Notes: a model not told the origin generated them from the letters alone. Shown: positions 10,033 through 22,325, counted from the first letter of the stretch. The stretch: DNA of 64,000 bases from Podospora bellae-mahoneyi (GCF_035222275.1 NC_085886.1:3658001-3722000); one strand, 5' to 3'. A program made the numbers and translations.

Positions 10033-12990
10033 TTATTTGAGCACGGAGACCTTCGATAGGGACGCGAAGGGGTTGATCAAATGCTGCCTCGTGTCCGTCG
10101 GCAGAACCTGCTTCTCATCACCATCCATAAAACATGGCCGCAACCCATTCCCCCAGACCAAGAGAGTATCCGGCTGCAACATACTACCAGCCTCGTCCAC
10201 CACCACAGCCTCGGCGGTCCCGTTGAAATCTGCATACCGCTTGTCGCCAGCGGCATGTGGATGGTACAAACCACATCGGCCTCCTTGATCACCATCCCCA
10301 AGAGTCTGATGATCTTGATCTCCAGATCACGTGCGCTCTCCGCCGATTGTTGGCCCAAATCTGTTTCCTGCTCACCCTCAACCCAAGTAACAATCTCTGC
10401 GAACGTATGGTCAGCGCGGATGGACTCTCTGAGCTCCCTGAGACGATAGGGCAAAAGAAAAGTGTTTCCCTCTAGCTGCTTCAGGGTGAGCCACAACCAG
10501 AATGCAGCGGATAGCTTGAACTGCCACTTGTTAGCCAATGATTGTCCCCCACCATGGCAGCAAGCGTCTGGGTCATGCCAGTTCCACTACACCCCAGGAT
10601 GACATAGACGCCCATGCGAGCCCTGGTAAAATATTTATGAGTTCATCTCGCAGTCCCTCAACCACGTAGCCAAGGCAGAGCTCCTTCGGCGTGGGGTGAA
10701 TGTTGTCCACAACAGAGAAGCAAGGAAGTGGCTGGGGCCGCCGAAGTGCCATGGTCGCCATGCCGTCCACAAGCTCATCTCCTGTTGCCTCCCTCGACGA
10801 TGGCCGAAGGTTCATGTTGGCAGTTGCCAGAGACTTCCAGAACCCAGAACCGGTGAGAAGGTCGCGCTCGAGCAAGTGCGTGAACCAGTCGTCGGGGTTG
10901 GAGTCGCGGTCGTATGGGTTACAACCGAACGCATTGTAAACAGCGTTAAGTCTTCTCTTGGCAACACTGAGACCCACGTCGAACTTGAGGTAGATTTGCT
11001 GAAGACTCGGATAGTTCTTGGCGGCCCTCTGGCGAATCTGAAGCCCAAGTCAAACCGATCGGGGCGGCGAATTATTAGGACAAGATCCGGGCGCGGCCTT
11101 ATAGTGTTGTACTTATCCGTATCCAGGTAATACGGGGGCCAGACTTTGGTGTCCCTGTTCATCTCGGGGTCGTCCTCAATCTCAGTGGAAGAGGGCAACT
11201 CGAAAGCAATGTCAAACCGAGCATTAACCCCGCCAACACAGCGATCGATTGACGACTTGAACCCGAGACGATTAGAACCCTACAGACGCAAAGCGTTAGC
11301 AAACGAAAAATAACAACACGACAACTCGTTCCCAGGCCCTCACATCCGACTCCTAGCCACCAACAGGTCGTTTGCAGACACTCACATCCATCTCCTCGCC
11401 CTCGGTCTAGATACCCAATCTCTCGCTCATGCCCGCGAGTCGCTTGCTCATGCCCCTAATTATCACTAACAAACGCAACCCCGCTCTGGAGCCTTTGGCA
11501 TGAGCTCGTTATACTTGGCGATGTCCCATGGCTTAAGAGAAATGTCAGTTCTAGTGCATTGACAAACCAGGACACGAAATGCAATGCAACTTAGCCGAAC
11601 AGATACCCGTTGAAAATGAGCGCCTTGTCCAAAGGCAGCTTGTCGAAGAACCAGTTGTTGGTGTGCCTTACACAATCGAGAGATAGGACAACGAGGGTGA
11701 ACCATCTTCGGGCAGCAAATTCCAGTAGACGCACTCCATCAAAAAGACCATTGTTGAAAAGGGCCTTGTCGTCGGCGTCGGTGGCAGTGGTGGTCGGCAT
11801 CCCGAGGTTGACAGAGCAGACTTGCCATCCTTGACGGTAATGACAATCTCAGCGAGCTTCGATGGGTCCACTCGCTCGCCTTTGTTCACCATGGGCTGGA
11901 GAAGAGCCCTCTTGGTGGCTGACAGGGGCACAGCACGGGCAGTAAACTCGCCATGTTAGACCCTGAAGTCCAACTGCTGAACACTGGTGATCTCTTCACG
12001 GGAGCTGAAGTAGGTTGCCGAATCCGAAGGACTGCGAGGTACGTGATCATGGATCCAACGAATGGTCGAGCAAGATTATCCGCCTGCTGACCGTTGATGA
12101 ACTGAGTCCAGTGGTGGTAAATATTTGGCCTGCGGGGGTGGCCAACCATGGTCTGTGAACAGGCAGCCGTCAGGGCTGGAACCGACAGGCAGCGGAGTCT
12201 GGCTTGGAAATAGTTGGAAGGTATGGAGACTGCTTCAATAAAATGAGAAAGCACGTCGCTGAGCGGAGTAATGACCACGGTCGAATTGCATCAGGGATCA
12301 AAACACAACGGGGAAGGAACGCATAGACACGGCCCAAGAACAGCACACCCGACTCGATAAGGTAATGGTATAAAATTCGTTTTTCTTAGCTCGCACCATG
12401 GTGTAGTCCGAGACTTGAATGTTCAATACATGACGTGATCACAAAACCTCTTCCGGCTCGGCCACGGCTCAAAGCACCTGCCCTCCCACTGAATCGTCGT
12501 CCCTTCTTTCAGGGAATACTCTTGACTAACACGAACCACCTTTGCTTCGCGTTTCAGGGCCTCCCCATACGCAGCCAGATATCTTGCCCCAGTGCTGGAG
12601 TAATTGAATGGTAGATCACCGGCGCAGGTATTGTAGTTAAACTGTGACTTGACCGTGGTTCCCTCGAGCTCCACATCGGTCAAGCGTCTCAAGGCCATAT
12701 TTTGAAGCTGTTCATCCGGCTGTTTCATCGGCTGAAAGCACGAACACGTGCCTGATGAAAGGCATAAACACTTGTAAATTCTGAGGTGAATCCATAGCAA
12801 TGTCAGCCCTGCCAAAAGGCTGTATCATGTAATGAGAAGCTTCCTCAGTTTGCCGCACCATGCCCCTCGCCTTCAACATCCCCAAACTCCGCCACGAAAG
12901 AAGCTCGTGTGCATTGCCACAGTGGTGTTGAGTTGCCCAATGTCTTTGATGTGCGGACGTAAAGCAGGCGCAATAGGCGTCTTTGAAGTA
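10033..12990 (-). pseudogene. Relic of an SF1 (UPF1/NAM7-like) helicase gene
   Basis: Several minus-strand frames in order carry pieces of one large protein. A Walker A-like GCSGTGMT lies near 10590, where the lysine that binds phosphate is Met. Downstream come a helical stretch and then VVVDEAG and GDEKQVLPTD near 10100-10200, which match motif II (DEAG form) and the GDxxQLPP motif of DNA2/NAM7-type helicases common in Sordariomycetes. The frames shift at least once between motif Ia and motif II (near 10250), and stops interrupt the upstream part (11.2-12.9 kb). The pieces up to 12990 are assigned by position and strand only. No intact open frame spans the domain, so it is broken. RNA or DNA unwinding would be the ancestral role. 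Confidence 0.6.
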
Positions 12991-13372
12991 AACCTACATC
13001 AAATTAAAAGGCGTGTATATTAAATAGAGATAAAAATAGAGATAAAAATAGACATGGTCTTGTCAGTAAACGTTGTCTTAGTGTCAGCAAGACCATCGGC
13101 CCTCCCTAGCCTCCGTTCCAATGAGTATTGTCCAAAGAGACCCGACTCTGTCCTTATCGTCATAAATTGTGACCGTCGTGTGGAGAGACTTCAAGAGGTG
13201 TGCTGGTTCCCATCTCGGAAATTCACCTCCGGGGAGATGTCATCGGGCCGGTGATGCTTGGCACGGACCTCGGGGCAGCTCCGGGACTCCACTGCAACTG
13301 ACCTGGCGATCATGGCGTATCGGCAGCATGACACTTGATCCCATCAAATCTTCCCTGCTCTTTGGTGTCCAT
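12991..13372. other. Intergenic, no gene seen
   Basis: Contains a short tandem GATAAAAATAGA pair near 13028-13052. No coding feature recognised. Confidence 0.45.
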
Positions 13373-13618
13373 TTATCGGCCTGAGATCTTCTCCCACAGA
13401 CTGGATCCCTTTCGAGGATGGGCCGGTTCGACGGGTTTAAGTTGACTCCCCGTCAGCTTGTTGATGGCATCCAGTACCTTCAGGTGTTCTGTCTTGAGCG
13501 CCTCAAAGTCCTCGTCGAGCTGCTTATGCCAAGGATATAAAACGGTCACCTGGAAACACAGCGCTGTAGTGGCAACGGCAAAGTTCGTGATGCTGACAAG
13601 CCTGGTGATGAAGGCCAT
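13373..13618 (-). CDS. Small single-pass membrane protein
   Basis: A single-exon 81-residue protein. Residues 5-28 form one hydrophobic segment with only a few N-terminal residues before it. A charged amphipathic helix (about residues 33-57, LDEDFEALKTEHLKVLDAI) follows, then a short Pro- and basic-rich end (KGSSLWEKISGR). This layout fits a small mitochondrial or ER membrane subunit with a soluble coiled helix, but I do not recognise the family. The sequence is not low-complexity and codon use is coding-like. It could also be a chance frame. Confidence 0.5.
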   Translation of the reverse strand: MAFITRLVSITNFAVATTALCFQVTVLYPWHKQLDEDFEALKTEHLKVLDAINKLTGSQLKPVEPAHPRKGSSLWEKISGR

Positions 13619-14292
13619 TTTTAATCTGTTGAAACAAGCGAGCGGTGATTGTCTGCCACAACTGATCTAATCTAGTACTGGATATTAGCAACGACTTGCA
13701 TGATGCGCAATCTTGTCAGAATTATACGCACGGGACTGTCCCGTTGAGCGGAACTGAGGGGGAGTTGGACCTTGAAGAAAAGTTCAAGAAGGGAGAAAAC
13801 GATGAAGCGGGGAGTTGCTGTTTATTAGTGCGGCGACGCATTCGCCGACACCCGGAGTGACAACGGATGGATCATGCATAACACGAGCTTCAGGTTCAAT
13901 CTGTGGCAAGACTGGCGAGGGCCCCATAAGTTCACACACGACAGGGATGGATGATTAGACGTCTTCTGGCGTTGTATCAGATGAATCGTCGTCCCAAGTG
14001 ATTTGTCCTTGCAGTGACCGATTGATGCTGGCGGGAAAAGGGACAGGAAGAGGTTGCCTCGGTATTATCATCCACGTGTCCAAGTAGGGTGAGATTTCGT
14101 GATCCGGACCCAATGCCGGCGCCCACGCCGCAGCGGACCGAGACCAAATGCGGCGTTTTAGGTATAGCTTGAGACAACAAGTCCGTGTCGCCGGGTGAAG
14201 ACGGCGTTTGGACCCACACTGCCGTCCGGTCTCGTGGGGTCAGAGTCATGCTAAGTTCCCAAGTGGCGTGATAGCGACCAAACGTGTATCAA
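13619..14292. other. Intergenic, no gene seen
   Basis: An 89-codon open frame on the minus strand (13977-14249) has no motif and a composition unlike its neighbours; I do not call it a gene. Confidence 0.45.
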
Positions 14293-15042
14293 TCAATTCT
14301 CATTGAACACCCGGGCACGTAGCCAGGCGGCAGCGTCTTGGATACCATGCGGAGAGTGAAACCAATGCCCACCAGTCGGGTACTCCCGCCATTCCACCTG
14401 AGCACCGAAGCTTGAGAGGCTGTCCCGGACCTCCCGTCCATTCTGGACCCTAGAAAGAGGGTCGTCGGTGCAGTGTTGCACCAGCACGGGTGTCGTCCGC
14501 ACTGCGCTGTCGTCCTCGGGGACCTCGGCCAGATCCAATATCGATCTCATTTTGGCTAATGTTCTGCCGGAAAAAGGCATCCTCCCACTGAAGACCATGA
14601 GACCCCCAAGGCCTTTAGCTACGTTGAGAACTGTATGCACAGCTGTCGCGCCGCCCTGACTCAGCCCTGCAAGGACGACTTTCTCTCGCTGTCCACCCAA
14701 GCTGGCCACCTCCCTGTCCACAAGCAACCGGATACTTGCGACGCTTTCCTTCAGGCCCTCGATTTGGAGTTCTTCCTTTTCGTGTAAATTGGCAATGTCC
14801 CAGGTGTCAAACCATTGCGACATGCGGGCGCCGGGGAATCTAACAGGAGAGCGCAACTCGCTTTGAGGGAAGACCCAACGGACCGAGGGAAACAGCTCGG
14901 GGAGGGATAGTAATTCCGAGTCGCGCCATTCCTTGAAAGAGTGCATAAAGTTTCTGGCTGTGTCTCCGCGGCCGTGAAGGAAGATTATGGTATTTTCGTG
15001 TCCTGCGGTCGGAGGGATGGTGAAGATAGACAGCATCGCCAT
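14293..15042 (-). CDS. Acyl-protein thioesterase/carboxylesterase-like hydrolase
   Basis: A single exon, 249 residues, the usual length for the phospholipase/carboxylesterase (APT1-like) family. The alpha/beta-hydrolase features appear in order: oxyanion-loop FLHGRGD (21-27), nucleophile elbow GLSQGG with Ser128, acid Asp194 in HCTDDP, and His226 in GGHWFH. It lacks a signal peptide, so it is probably cytosolic. Relatives remove palmitate from proteins or hydrolyse short esters; this one belongs to a divergent fungal branch and the substrate is not readable. The start could be Met1 or Met3, two codons apart. Confidence 0.88.
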   Translation of the reverse strand: MAMLSIFTIPPTAGHENTIIFLHGRGDTARNFMHSFKEWRDSELLSLPELFPSVRWVFPQSELRSPVRFPGARMSQWFDTWDIANLHEKEELQIEGLKESVASIRLLVDREVASLGGQREKVVLAGLSQGGATAVHTVLNVAKGLGGLMVFSGRMPFSGRTLAKMRSILDLAEVPEDDSAVRTTPVLVQHCTDDPLSRVQNGREVRDSLSSFGAQVEWREYPTGGHWFHSPHGIQDAAAWLRARVFNEN

Positions 15043-15650
15043 CTTGCGCTGTCTGTGGTTTCGGGATACACGGGAACAAACTGTGGGTCACCCGCCTGGA
15101 GCAGCCAATTCAGGGTGTCGTTCACGTTATCATATCCTAGGGTTAGGGTTACACAGAGTCCCTCGTCAAGCTTTGGATTGTTTCAAGGTACCTGCTCAGG
15201 TACAAGTTTAAGAGGCATAAAGATATACGAGTTCTCTTTTTTCTCTTTTTTAACTTGTAGAGAAAACAACATAAACAAGTTGGGGCCTCAACTTGTCGAA
15301 TGAACGACTGATATGAAGCAGGTACCTAGTTCCCTTCGTTTCGATACGTTTAGTTGTCCACCTCACTCTTCTGACTTCTCCAAATCTCCACTCAACCGTC
15401 CACAATCATGTGACCTTCTTCGACATGACTACCTACGCGTTTACACCGAGAAGGCCATGGCAGGCGAGGCGGCCGCTCTGGTTGCTGACAATAGGTCATG
15501 AACGCTATCATTTGTACAAAGACCCTAATACAAGATGCTAATTAATCTTTTCAAGCTGATGGAGAGATGCTTAAAGATAGTTGATCGAGAGGCTCTTCTT
15601 CTTAGGTGCATTTGTAGCTGGGCCGCGGCCGGTTCCCTCCCTCACTCGCA
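15043..15650. other. Intergenic, no gene seen
   Basis: Between the hydrolase start and the 3' end of the protease fusion. A short GGTTAGGGTT at about 15139 is too brief to be an interstitial telomere tract. Confidence 0.45.
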
Positions 15651-17703
15651 TCACCGATACCGTACTGTCATCCTGTCTACACGTCCAACTTTATCGATCA
15701 GCGACCACATTCCATCCCATTCCCAATAGTCAACCATGCCTTCTCCAGTTTCGGTAATCATATGCATTTTCCCAGCGGAGCTCCCTTGCACCAGACTCCA
15801 GACTTGTTTTACCTCTTGACCCGGGCCAGCTGTTACCCTTTGGATCATTTCCCACTGTTCTCCCATTTGTGGACGCCATCGCCAGTGCTCCACAGACCCA
15901 TTAACGGCAACAACCAACTGAAAGCCGCACGGAGTAGTCTCATCCTTTGTGTCAAAGTTGTCCTGGATCATGACGGGAACTGCGTCCCCTGGGACTCCTT
16001 CTCCGAAAGCCTCGCCCTCATTCCATGTGTCCGACTTTCCTTCTCTCCAAAACGTTTGCATCTTGCCGTTTTTCCGAACGGCAACTGTGTAAAGATTGCC
16101 GTGAGAGTTTCCGGAAAAATCATACATGTCGAATCCAATGTTGGATTGCACAAGGCTTGCACCACTCTGGGTGATGTCCATTGCAATTGGCGACTGCATC
16201 ATTTTCCAGGCTGTGGACTGAGGCTCTTGCCGGTACTATTCGGTGGTGACCTTGGTTAGTTCAAACCCAACACGCCTGGTCCGCCGGTAGGCCACTAACC
16301 TCATTTAGGGTCCCATCGATATGCCTTACTACAAGTAGCAAGGACCCGTCATCAATCTGCGTGAATCCCGTGAATCCATCCACTTTCGATTGCCCCAGGC
16401 TCGACACCTGCGACCACTTCTTGTCCGTGTAGGTCCACTGCTGTATGCTTTTATCCTCAGTCACAGCCACAGCATGGAAGTCTCGATTTCTGGAGGTTCC
16501 AATGATGGACGGCTGACCAAGGACACCCACGCCCTCATCGCTTGACAACTGTGACACCTCGCTCCATTCACCAGTGTCGCCGTTTCTCGAGATGTGTCTA
16601 ATGCCCTTGACCGGGTCAGACAAAAGCAGCTCAAAGTTCCTATGTGTCTCTCCGTCCCCGGACTGCATCATGTTCCCGCTTTGGTGCCTCCTCCGAGTCC
16701 AAGGGTCGGGGTTAACATTTCTCAGACCATATTTGACCCAAATATCAATGTTTGCATTATCGTATCTGGGTACAGCCTTGGTTAGCCCCTTTAATTTCAG
16801 CCAACACAGAACAGAACAGGCCTACGCAAAATAAACAAACCCTCCGTCACCCCAGGCCTTGCCCCAAGAATTCTTCATGATCCACGCCCCTCTTTCATCA
16901 TCATAACCAACCACCAGGGCGATGTGGTTGCCCGTATTGCCTGATGCACCGTCCCACGCATACACATGATGTGGATTCGTTGGGTCAGGCTTCCACTCAC
17001 CAAAGTTGTCATACAGGATAAATGTTGCCACGATAGGTCCGTACTCATGGAGCCACCTCTTTTGATCCTCGATGGCACCAATAGATTGGAAATTACCGAT
17101 ATGCGTAGTTCTCCCCGACCGGTCACTGCAGTGGACATGCGCTGTTGTACTGTCTTGGTAAGGATCGCACGCCCAGTCAGCAATGCCCGGCTTCACACCC
17201 CCGTGGGTCGAGGAGTTGGTATTCCCTGCAACATACTGCAGTGTCGCTTCTGCACTGCCGGTAGTCTCACAAATCGCCCCGATACCATCGTGGACGTCTG
17301 CCTCGCTTCGCTTTGACCAGACAGAGTGTTCTATCCTGACTTGGGATTCGATGAGGGCTGTCACGGCAAAGGCCCAGCAAGACTGGCAGACTCCTTGGTC
17401 TTGAGGGGTGGTGATGAAGTTGACCCCTGATCGGTTGCGCCAGTCTACCACGGGTGGTAGAGAGCTCGAGGCAAAGTTGATTTTTGCGGCAGAAATCTTC
17501 TTGCTTGACGAGTGTTGAGCCTGGGGAAAGTCGCCCGATGGCTGAAAGATGGGAGCTCCAATGTCACTCCACTCGATGGGGGGAACTGAAGAAGCAGGGA
17601 CTGGGGCAGGCCATGCTATACCTTTGCGCGGAGGAAGCGCATGGATGCCTGGTATTGTAAGAAGCGAAAGAAACAGCAGCTCAACCAAAGCCATGTCGTT
17701 CAT
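15651..17703 (-). CDS. Secreted papain-type protease fused to a Trp-rich lectin-like repeat domain
   Basis: Exons 16826..17703, 16300..16765 and 15651..16235 (introns of 60 and 64 bp) give 642 residues. Residues 1-23 are a signal peptide. After a short pro-region, residues 84-300 are a C1A cysteine protease: oxyanion Gln103, catalytic Cys109 (GVCQSCWAF), His260 (GNHIALVVGY) and Asn278 (KNSWG), all present. The pro-region has no recognisable I29 inhibitor domain. After about residue 305 comes a 340-residue part made of beta-strand-like repeats each ending in a Trp (IRHISR...GEWSEV, IQQWTY...KWSQV, MQTFWR...TWNEG, VEHWRW...QWEMI, VDYWEW...MWSLI). These look like blades of a fucose-lectin/PLL-type propeller. 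I infer a secreted protease that binds glycan or a surface through the propeller. Start chosen at 17703, where the signal peptide begins; an upstream in-frame Met exists at 17856. Confidence 0.85.
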
Positions 17704-18289
17704 GATGAAATCGCCTCCAAGAGAGAAACTTTTTCCATCAGATGCCGTCCATTCACGCAAAAAGAGAATATTTGGTTGATTTAAATTTAAACTATTTCTA
17801 TAATGCGGCATTTGCAGCCCAAGAAGCATTACACGGACAGATCTTCCCGTGCCCACAGAATTCAGTGCTCGTTTGCTCGAGTGTAGTTCCGAAGACAGCC
17901 CTACTCGGACCTCTTATTGATGATCAATTTTTTTCACTACCATGGACCCAGTCCCGGCGTTCTCTTCCACCAATGGTCGCAAGACCAACCGAACCGCCGT
18001 AGATCGAACCTGGTTCGACCCATGCCAGATCTCGCGTAGATCACCCGATGAGCCGTCTGAAACGCGGTAGAGACTCCACATCGGCACACGCATTCAGCCG
18101 TCTGTTTGGATGCGGGATTGCATCAACCGGTGGAAATCAGAACTTAACAGAACTTAACTATAGATTCGGTGGATACCCATCACAATCCCCGCTTTTGTAG
18201 GGGACAGAAGGAAGAATGGAAAGTGCTGCTAGGGGTATGCTGACAAGAGAATAAGAGACGTCGATATGATATAAAGTGGTGAAGAGAAA
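17704..18289. other. Intergenic, no gene seen
   Basis: Upstream of the secreted protease gene. No additional feature recognised. Confidence 0.45.
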
Positions 18290-18439
18290 GAATATACGCA
18301 TCTCTACCATCTTTAGATATCTAGTAACTATCTTTTAATACCTATCCACTATCTTTAAATACCTACTGACTATCTTTAAATATCTACTTACCATCTTTAG
18401 ATACTTATTTACTATCTTTAAAGCCATCGTAGTTCTCTT
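18290..18439 (-). repeat. Degenerate 21-bp tandem array
   Basis: Five to six imperfect copies of a 21-bp unit of the form CTATCTTTAAATACCTACTNA. Its reverse complement matches the AAAGATAGTTAATAGGCC unit in the elements at 39.2 and 52.4 kb. Terminal inverted repeats cannot be traced confidently here, so this is either a decayed element in the opposite direction or an isolated array. Confidence 0.6.
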
Positions 18440-20523
18440 TGGGGAAATCTCAAGCATGTTTTAGTGCCACCATCTTGCGAGTAAGAAGTCATCACCTTCT
18501 GTGAATGATTACCTTAGGTGTTCTAACACAAAAGAACGCCCTTTTAAAGACAAGGTCTACTTTTTGATATACTTCGATACGTTCCAGTAAATAACGGATT
18601 CCTTAACCACTCAACCCATGATATATTGATCACTGTTGGTTTTACGTTGATCTTTTTCCACGAAGAGGTGTTGTAAGATCGCCTCCTAAAAGCAACTCCC
18701 TACCTAGGTACCAGGTAAACAAACTCCACGAGTAGCCCGCTCCTCATCACGAGTGGACCGTGACAGTAACTCCGATGTTGAAAAGACTGAGCTTCCTTCT
18801 CTCGTATTCGGTAGCATGGGATCAATCGTGAAATCTGCAATTCTAGAATGGCTGACAAACCCATCTCCCATCAAAAGGGAGATCGTCAGAGAAATTATTT
18901 CATGGCTTACATATCGAAATAGCTTACATTTAAGAGAGTAGGTAGGTAAATATAAGATGAACGGGGGCTTAGATAGGAGCGCATCTAGACCTATAACATT
19001 ATGTAAGGAAGTAGACATCCTGTGGGAGGATGAGTTGCTCCCAGATTCAGTTAGGTTGCTCTTAGGGCTTCCGCCCTGTCGGCCAGGCACAAGTTTTGTT
19101 TGTCTAGATATGTCTTCTGCTCTCGGAAGATGTTTTCCTAGTGCTGCTCAACATCATCACTTTTCTCACAGTTCTGCTGGCGCTCCACACATCCGCTACG
19201 AATCATGTGTTGCCCCAAGAATAGGAGGTATTTTTTGCGATGCAGGTGGGGGTTTCGAGTGATGGTTCCAACTTGCGGCGAAGAGATCGAGATTCAACAC
19301 GTTGAAAAACAGGTTTTGACCAGACCTGTGGGGAGGAGATGGGCCGTGGGAGCTGCGCTGTTCGGTCCAGCTAGACCAAAGTACGCCTAGTGGATAGTGG
19401 GTGGTTGAGCGTTCAATCCTTGAAAATATCCCTTGTAAAACCAAGGCAGCAAATTTGCACATGCCCGGACGGATGCACAGCATTTTTCTCCATATGGGTG
19501 GAGTTTGGCCTTGACTCGCAACCCACCGACCCTTGTAGACGAAAGTTCCTCTGTTCGGGTCCGGGAACCATTGGCCTCTCGGTTGGGTTGGAGGTGTGTG
19601 TAAGGTAGGTGGCTTCATCGTGCATTGGGGTGTTACCATCAACCATTGAGCTGTTATCGTCGATTTTGGTTTCTAAGACGTACTCGGTCCTGCAACTCAG
19701 TTCATGTAGACCGACGTAACTGAAGATAGAAATCCATGGTAAGGTGGGTCGTATTCGGGCGTTGCTTGCCATGTTTTATGCAGCTCAGAGCTGTAGAGCT
19801 GAAGCTAGCTGATGGGGAGTCGACATGCAGACCATCTAAGACAGGCATTTCCGCCTGCAGATCCTGCAAATCGCCACTCTTTATGGCCAAGCGTCTCGGT
19901 GTTCGAAATTCTGGTTCCTGATTCTCATCATCAGCAAAGCCGCATCCCGCATCATGCCACCATAAACCATGCCACCTTCAGCATGCGCTATCGGGTTGGC
20001 AGGTGGATTCTCGCAAGGTCCCCCACCATTTTTGGCACCGATTTTGTGGCGGGCGAGTCGCCGCGGGCCGTCCATGAGTGCAGTAGCTCAACCGCCAAGC
20101 ATCTTGACCATCTTGATAGCTGTCAGATGCTGCGCAATCCTGGTATTAGCGTGGGACTCCCGTGGGATCGTCACAGGCATTACTCTGTATTGGGTCTGGT
20201 GCCTGATAGTGATAGTTCTCGCTGGCATGATCCCTCACCCGCTCCCAGACTACCATTGGGTCGAGGATCCGGCATCATTCCCTTATAGGCGATCCAAGTT
20301 TCCCTCAGACCCCACGACGACTAGGTAACTTAGGTAGGCAGGTAGCGAGAGGAGTAGACACTGAAAGATGCAGCGTGACGTGAGGAGACGGGCATTTCAA
20401 TTTCCCGGGAGCCCATCTTCATAAAGTAGCCGTTCTCCTTCAGTTTCGGATGGCTAGAGGTGTGCTGCAGACTGTCAGTCCAGTGTGTGTTGTTGTGCAA
20501 CGATCAACCGCAGAATCCATACC
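18440..20523. other. Intergenic, no firm gene
   Basis: Open frames are short and mutually overlapping. One plus-strand frame (about 20040-20328) encodes two hydrophobic stretches (ILTILIAVRCCAILVLAW and LYWVWCLIVIVLAG) and could be a remnant of a small membrane protein, but no start or splice pattern supports it. It lies just upstream of the FAD oxidase gene. Confidence 0.35.
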
Positions 20524-22325
20524 ATGGTTCGTGTTCTGGCCATTCTCGGAGCCATCGCCTTCGGCCTCGGCTGTGCGGATGCCACTGTCTTCCCATACAC
20601 ATCAGTTTGCGAACAAATCGACGGAAACCTCACCAGTGCGAGTGATGTGATCTTCCCAAGTAAGACACCTGCAAAGAGCTGATTCGGTCTTTTGCAACTA
20701 ACCATTCGCGAGCAGTCCAGGCAGTCACGTACCAGCAAGAGACCCAACATTGGTTCCTCTCCTCAGATCAAAACCCTTCCTGTGTGGTTCGCGTTGGGTC
20801 CACTCAAGATATCTCCAGAGTTCTTCAGATCATCCGAGACACAAAGACCCCTTTTGCCGTCCAGTCTGGGGGCCATGCCTCCAATCCAGGCTTCTCTAGC
20901 ACCACAGGCGTCCACATTTCCCTATCACTACTGGACCAGGTAGTCCTTTCTCCCGACAAGAAGACGGCGGAAATTGGGTTCGGCCAGGTAGGTCCAACAA
21001 TCCAGAACAAGATGGGCACCTACTGATATTGCGACAGACCTGGGCCGATGTCTATGACAAGCTTGAACCACACGGACTCAACGTCGTAGGAGGGAGGGTG
21101 ATTGGACCTGGTATCGGTGGCTTCACTCTAGGAGGCGGCTATTCATGGTGAGTTTCTTCTGTCACGCGTATCCTGCGTTGTGGTGTCGGATGCCGATTGC
21201 TCTTTTCCTGACATGATCAACATCGTGGATGAGGAAACTCCATTTCGGACAACAGTATTTAACCCCTGGGTAGGAAGACGAATCAGTTCGGGCTTACCTG
21301 TGATACGGTCGAGCTTTTCAACATTGTCCTTCCGGTCAGTACCTATGCTTGTCTCCTTGTCCGGCCCTACCTATTCTAACATTCCGTCACAGAACGGCAC
21401 AGTCACGACGGCGAGCCCAAGTTACAATCAAGACCTATTCTTTGCCCTCAAGGGCGGCAAGAATCGCTTTGGTATTGTGACCTCCGCAATTTTCCGAACT
21501 CACCCCCAAGGTCGAGTCTGGGGTGGGCTCCGCATCTACCCCTCTACCTCTGTCCCAGCCCTTCTCAACGCCACCCGTCTCTTTCAAACGGAGAACACGG
21601 ATCCCAAGGCGGGACTCATCACCACTCTCGAGGGTGGCGCCCTTGGCACTACGGCGCTTGTTCTCATGTTTTACGATGGCCCTGAGAAGCCCCCCATTTT
21701 CGACCTCTTCGATGGCATCCCTTTTCTGGTTAGCGGGACGCTCCCCAATCGCAAGTGGACCAACTTCATCGCCAGCTTTCCCGCCGAGCTGAAGCTGAAC
21801 CTCCGGGGAACCTTCGCCAGCGTGTCGACTTCGACACTGACCACGAGGTTCCTAGACGCCATCAAGAATGAGACGGACTCTATTGGGTCGACCATGGGCC
21901 TGAAGACCGGCACGACAGTGTCATACGACATAGAACCTTTCACCCAGTACGGTGTATATGCCACCGACAGCGCATTCCCCCACGCTGACTCTCCTCTGCC
22001 TGTAAGTCATAGCATCAACCCCTTGCCACTAACCGTGACCCTGACACTGACTGGTCATTAGCTGAATCTTTACTTCTCCTGGGCCAGCGCTGCCCACGAT
22101 GAGTATTGGTATAACCGGATGAAGCAGTCGATTGCTACGCTTAAGCAGGTGGCTATTGAGGAGGGTATCTACTCAGAATCCTTCACTTCGTATCCAAACT
22201 ATGCGATCTCGGGGACAACGGCAGAGGAGCTCTACGGCGAGGCTAATGCGGAGAGACTGAGAGAGATTAGAGACATCTATGACCCCGAAAAGGTCATGGA
22301 TCTTGCGGGGGGATTTGAGATTTGA
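20524..22325 (+). CDS. Secreted FAD-linked oxidase, berberine-bridge-enzyme-like
   Basis: Six exons: 20524..20659, 20716..20987, 21038..21147, 21274..21334, 21393..22001 and 22062..22325. They join in frame to 483 residues. A signal peptide ends near residue 20. The PCMH-type FAD domain shows VQSGGH (His expected to bind FAD covalently), GGFTLGGGYSW, and FGLTCD, whose Cys could be the second covalent FAD link seen in bicovalent oxidases. Further blocks are FFALKGGKNRFGIVT and a C-terminal BBE-like end with TAEELYG...IYDPEKVMDLAGG. Such enzymes oxidise sugars or secondary metabolites with O2. The substrate cannot be read. The third intron (126 bp) is longer than its neighbours. Confidence 0.88.

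Noticed and set aside
13977-14249. 90-residue minus-strand frame
   Set aside because: Low-quality composition and no motif. It lies in the region downstream of the small membrane protein and hydrolase genes with no supporting signals.
15134-15150. GGTTAGGGTT as an interstitial telomere repeat (also at 61722)
   Set aside because: Fewer than two full TTAGGG units at each place; expected by chance.
19969-20328. Small two-helix membrane protein
   Set aside because: Hydrophobic stretches exist, but no convincing start, splice pattern or family signature.
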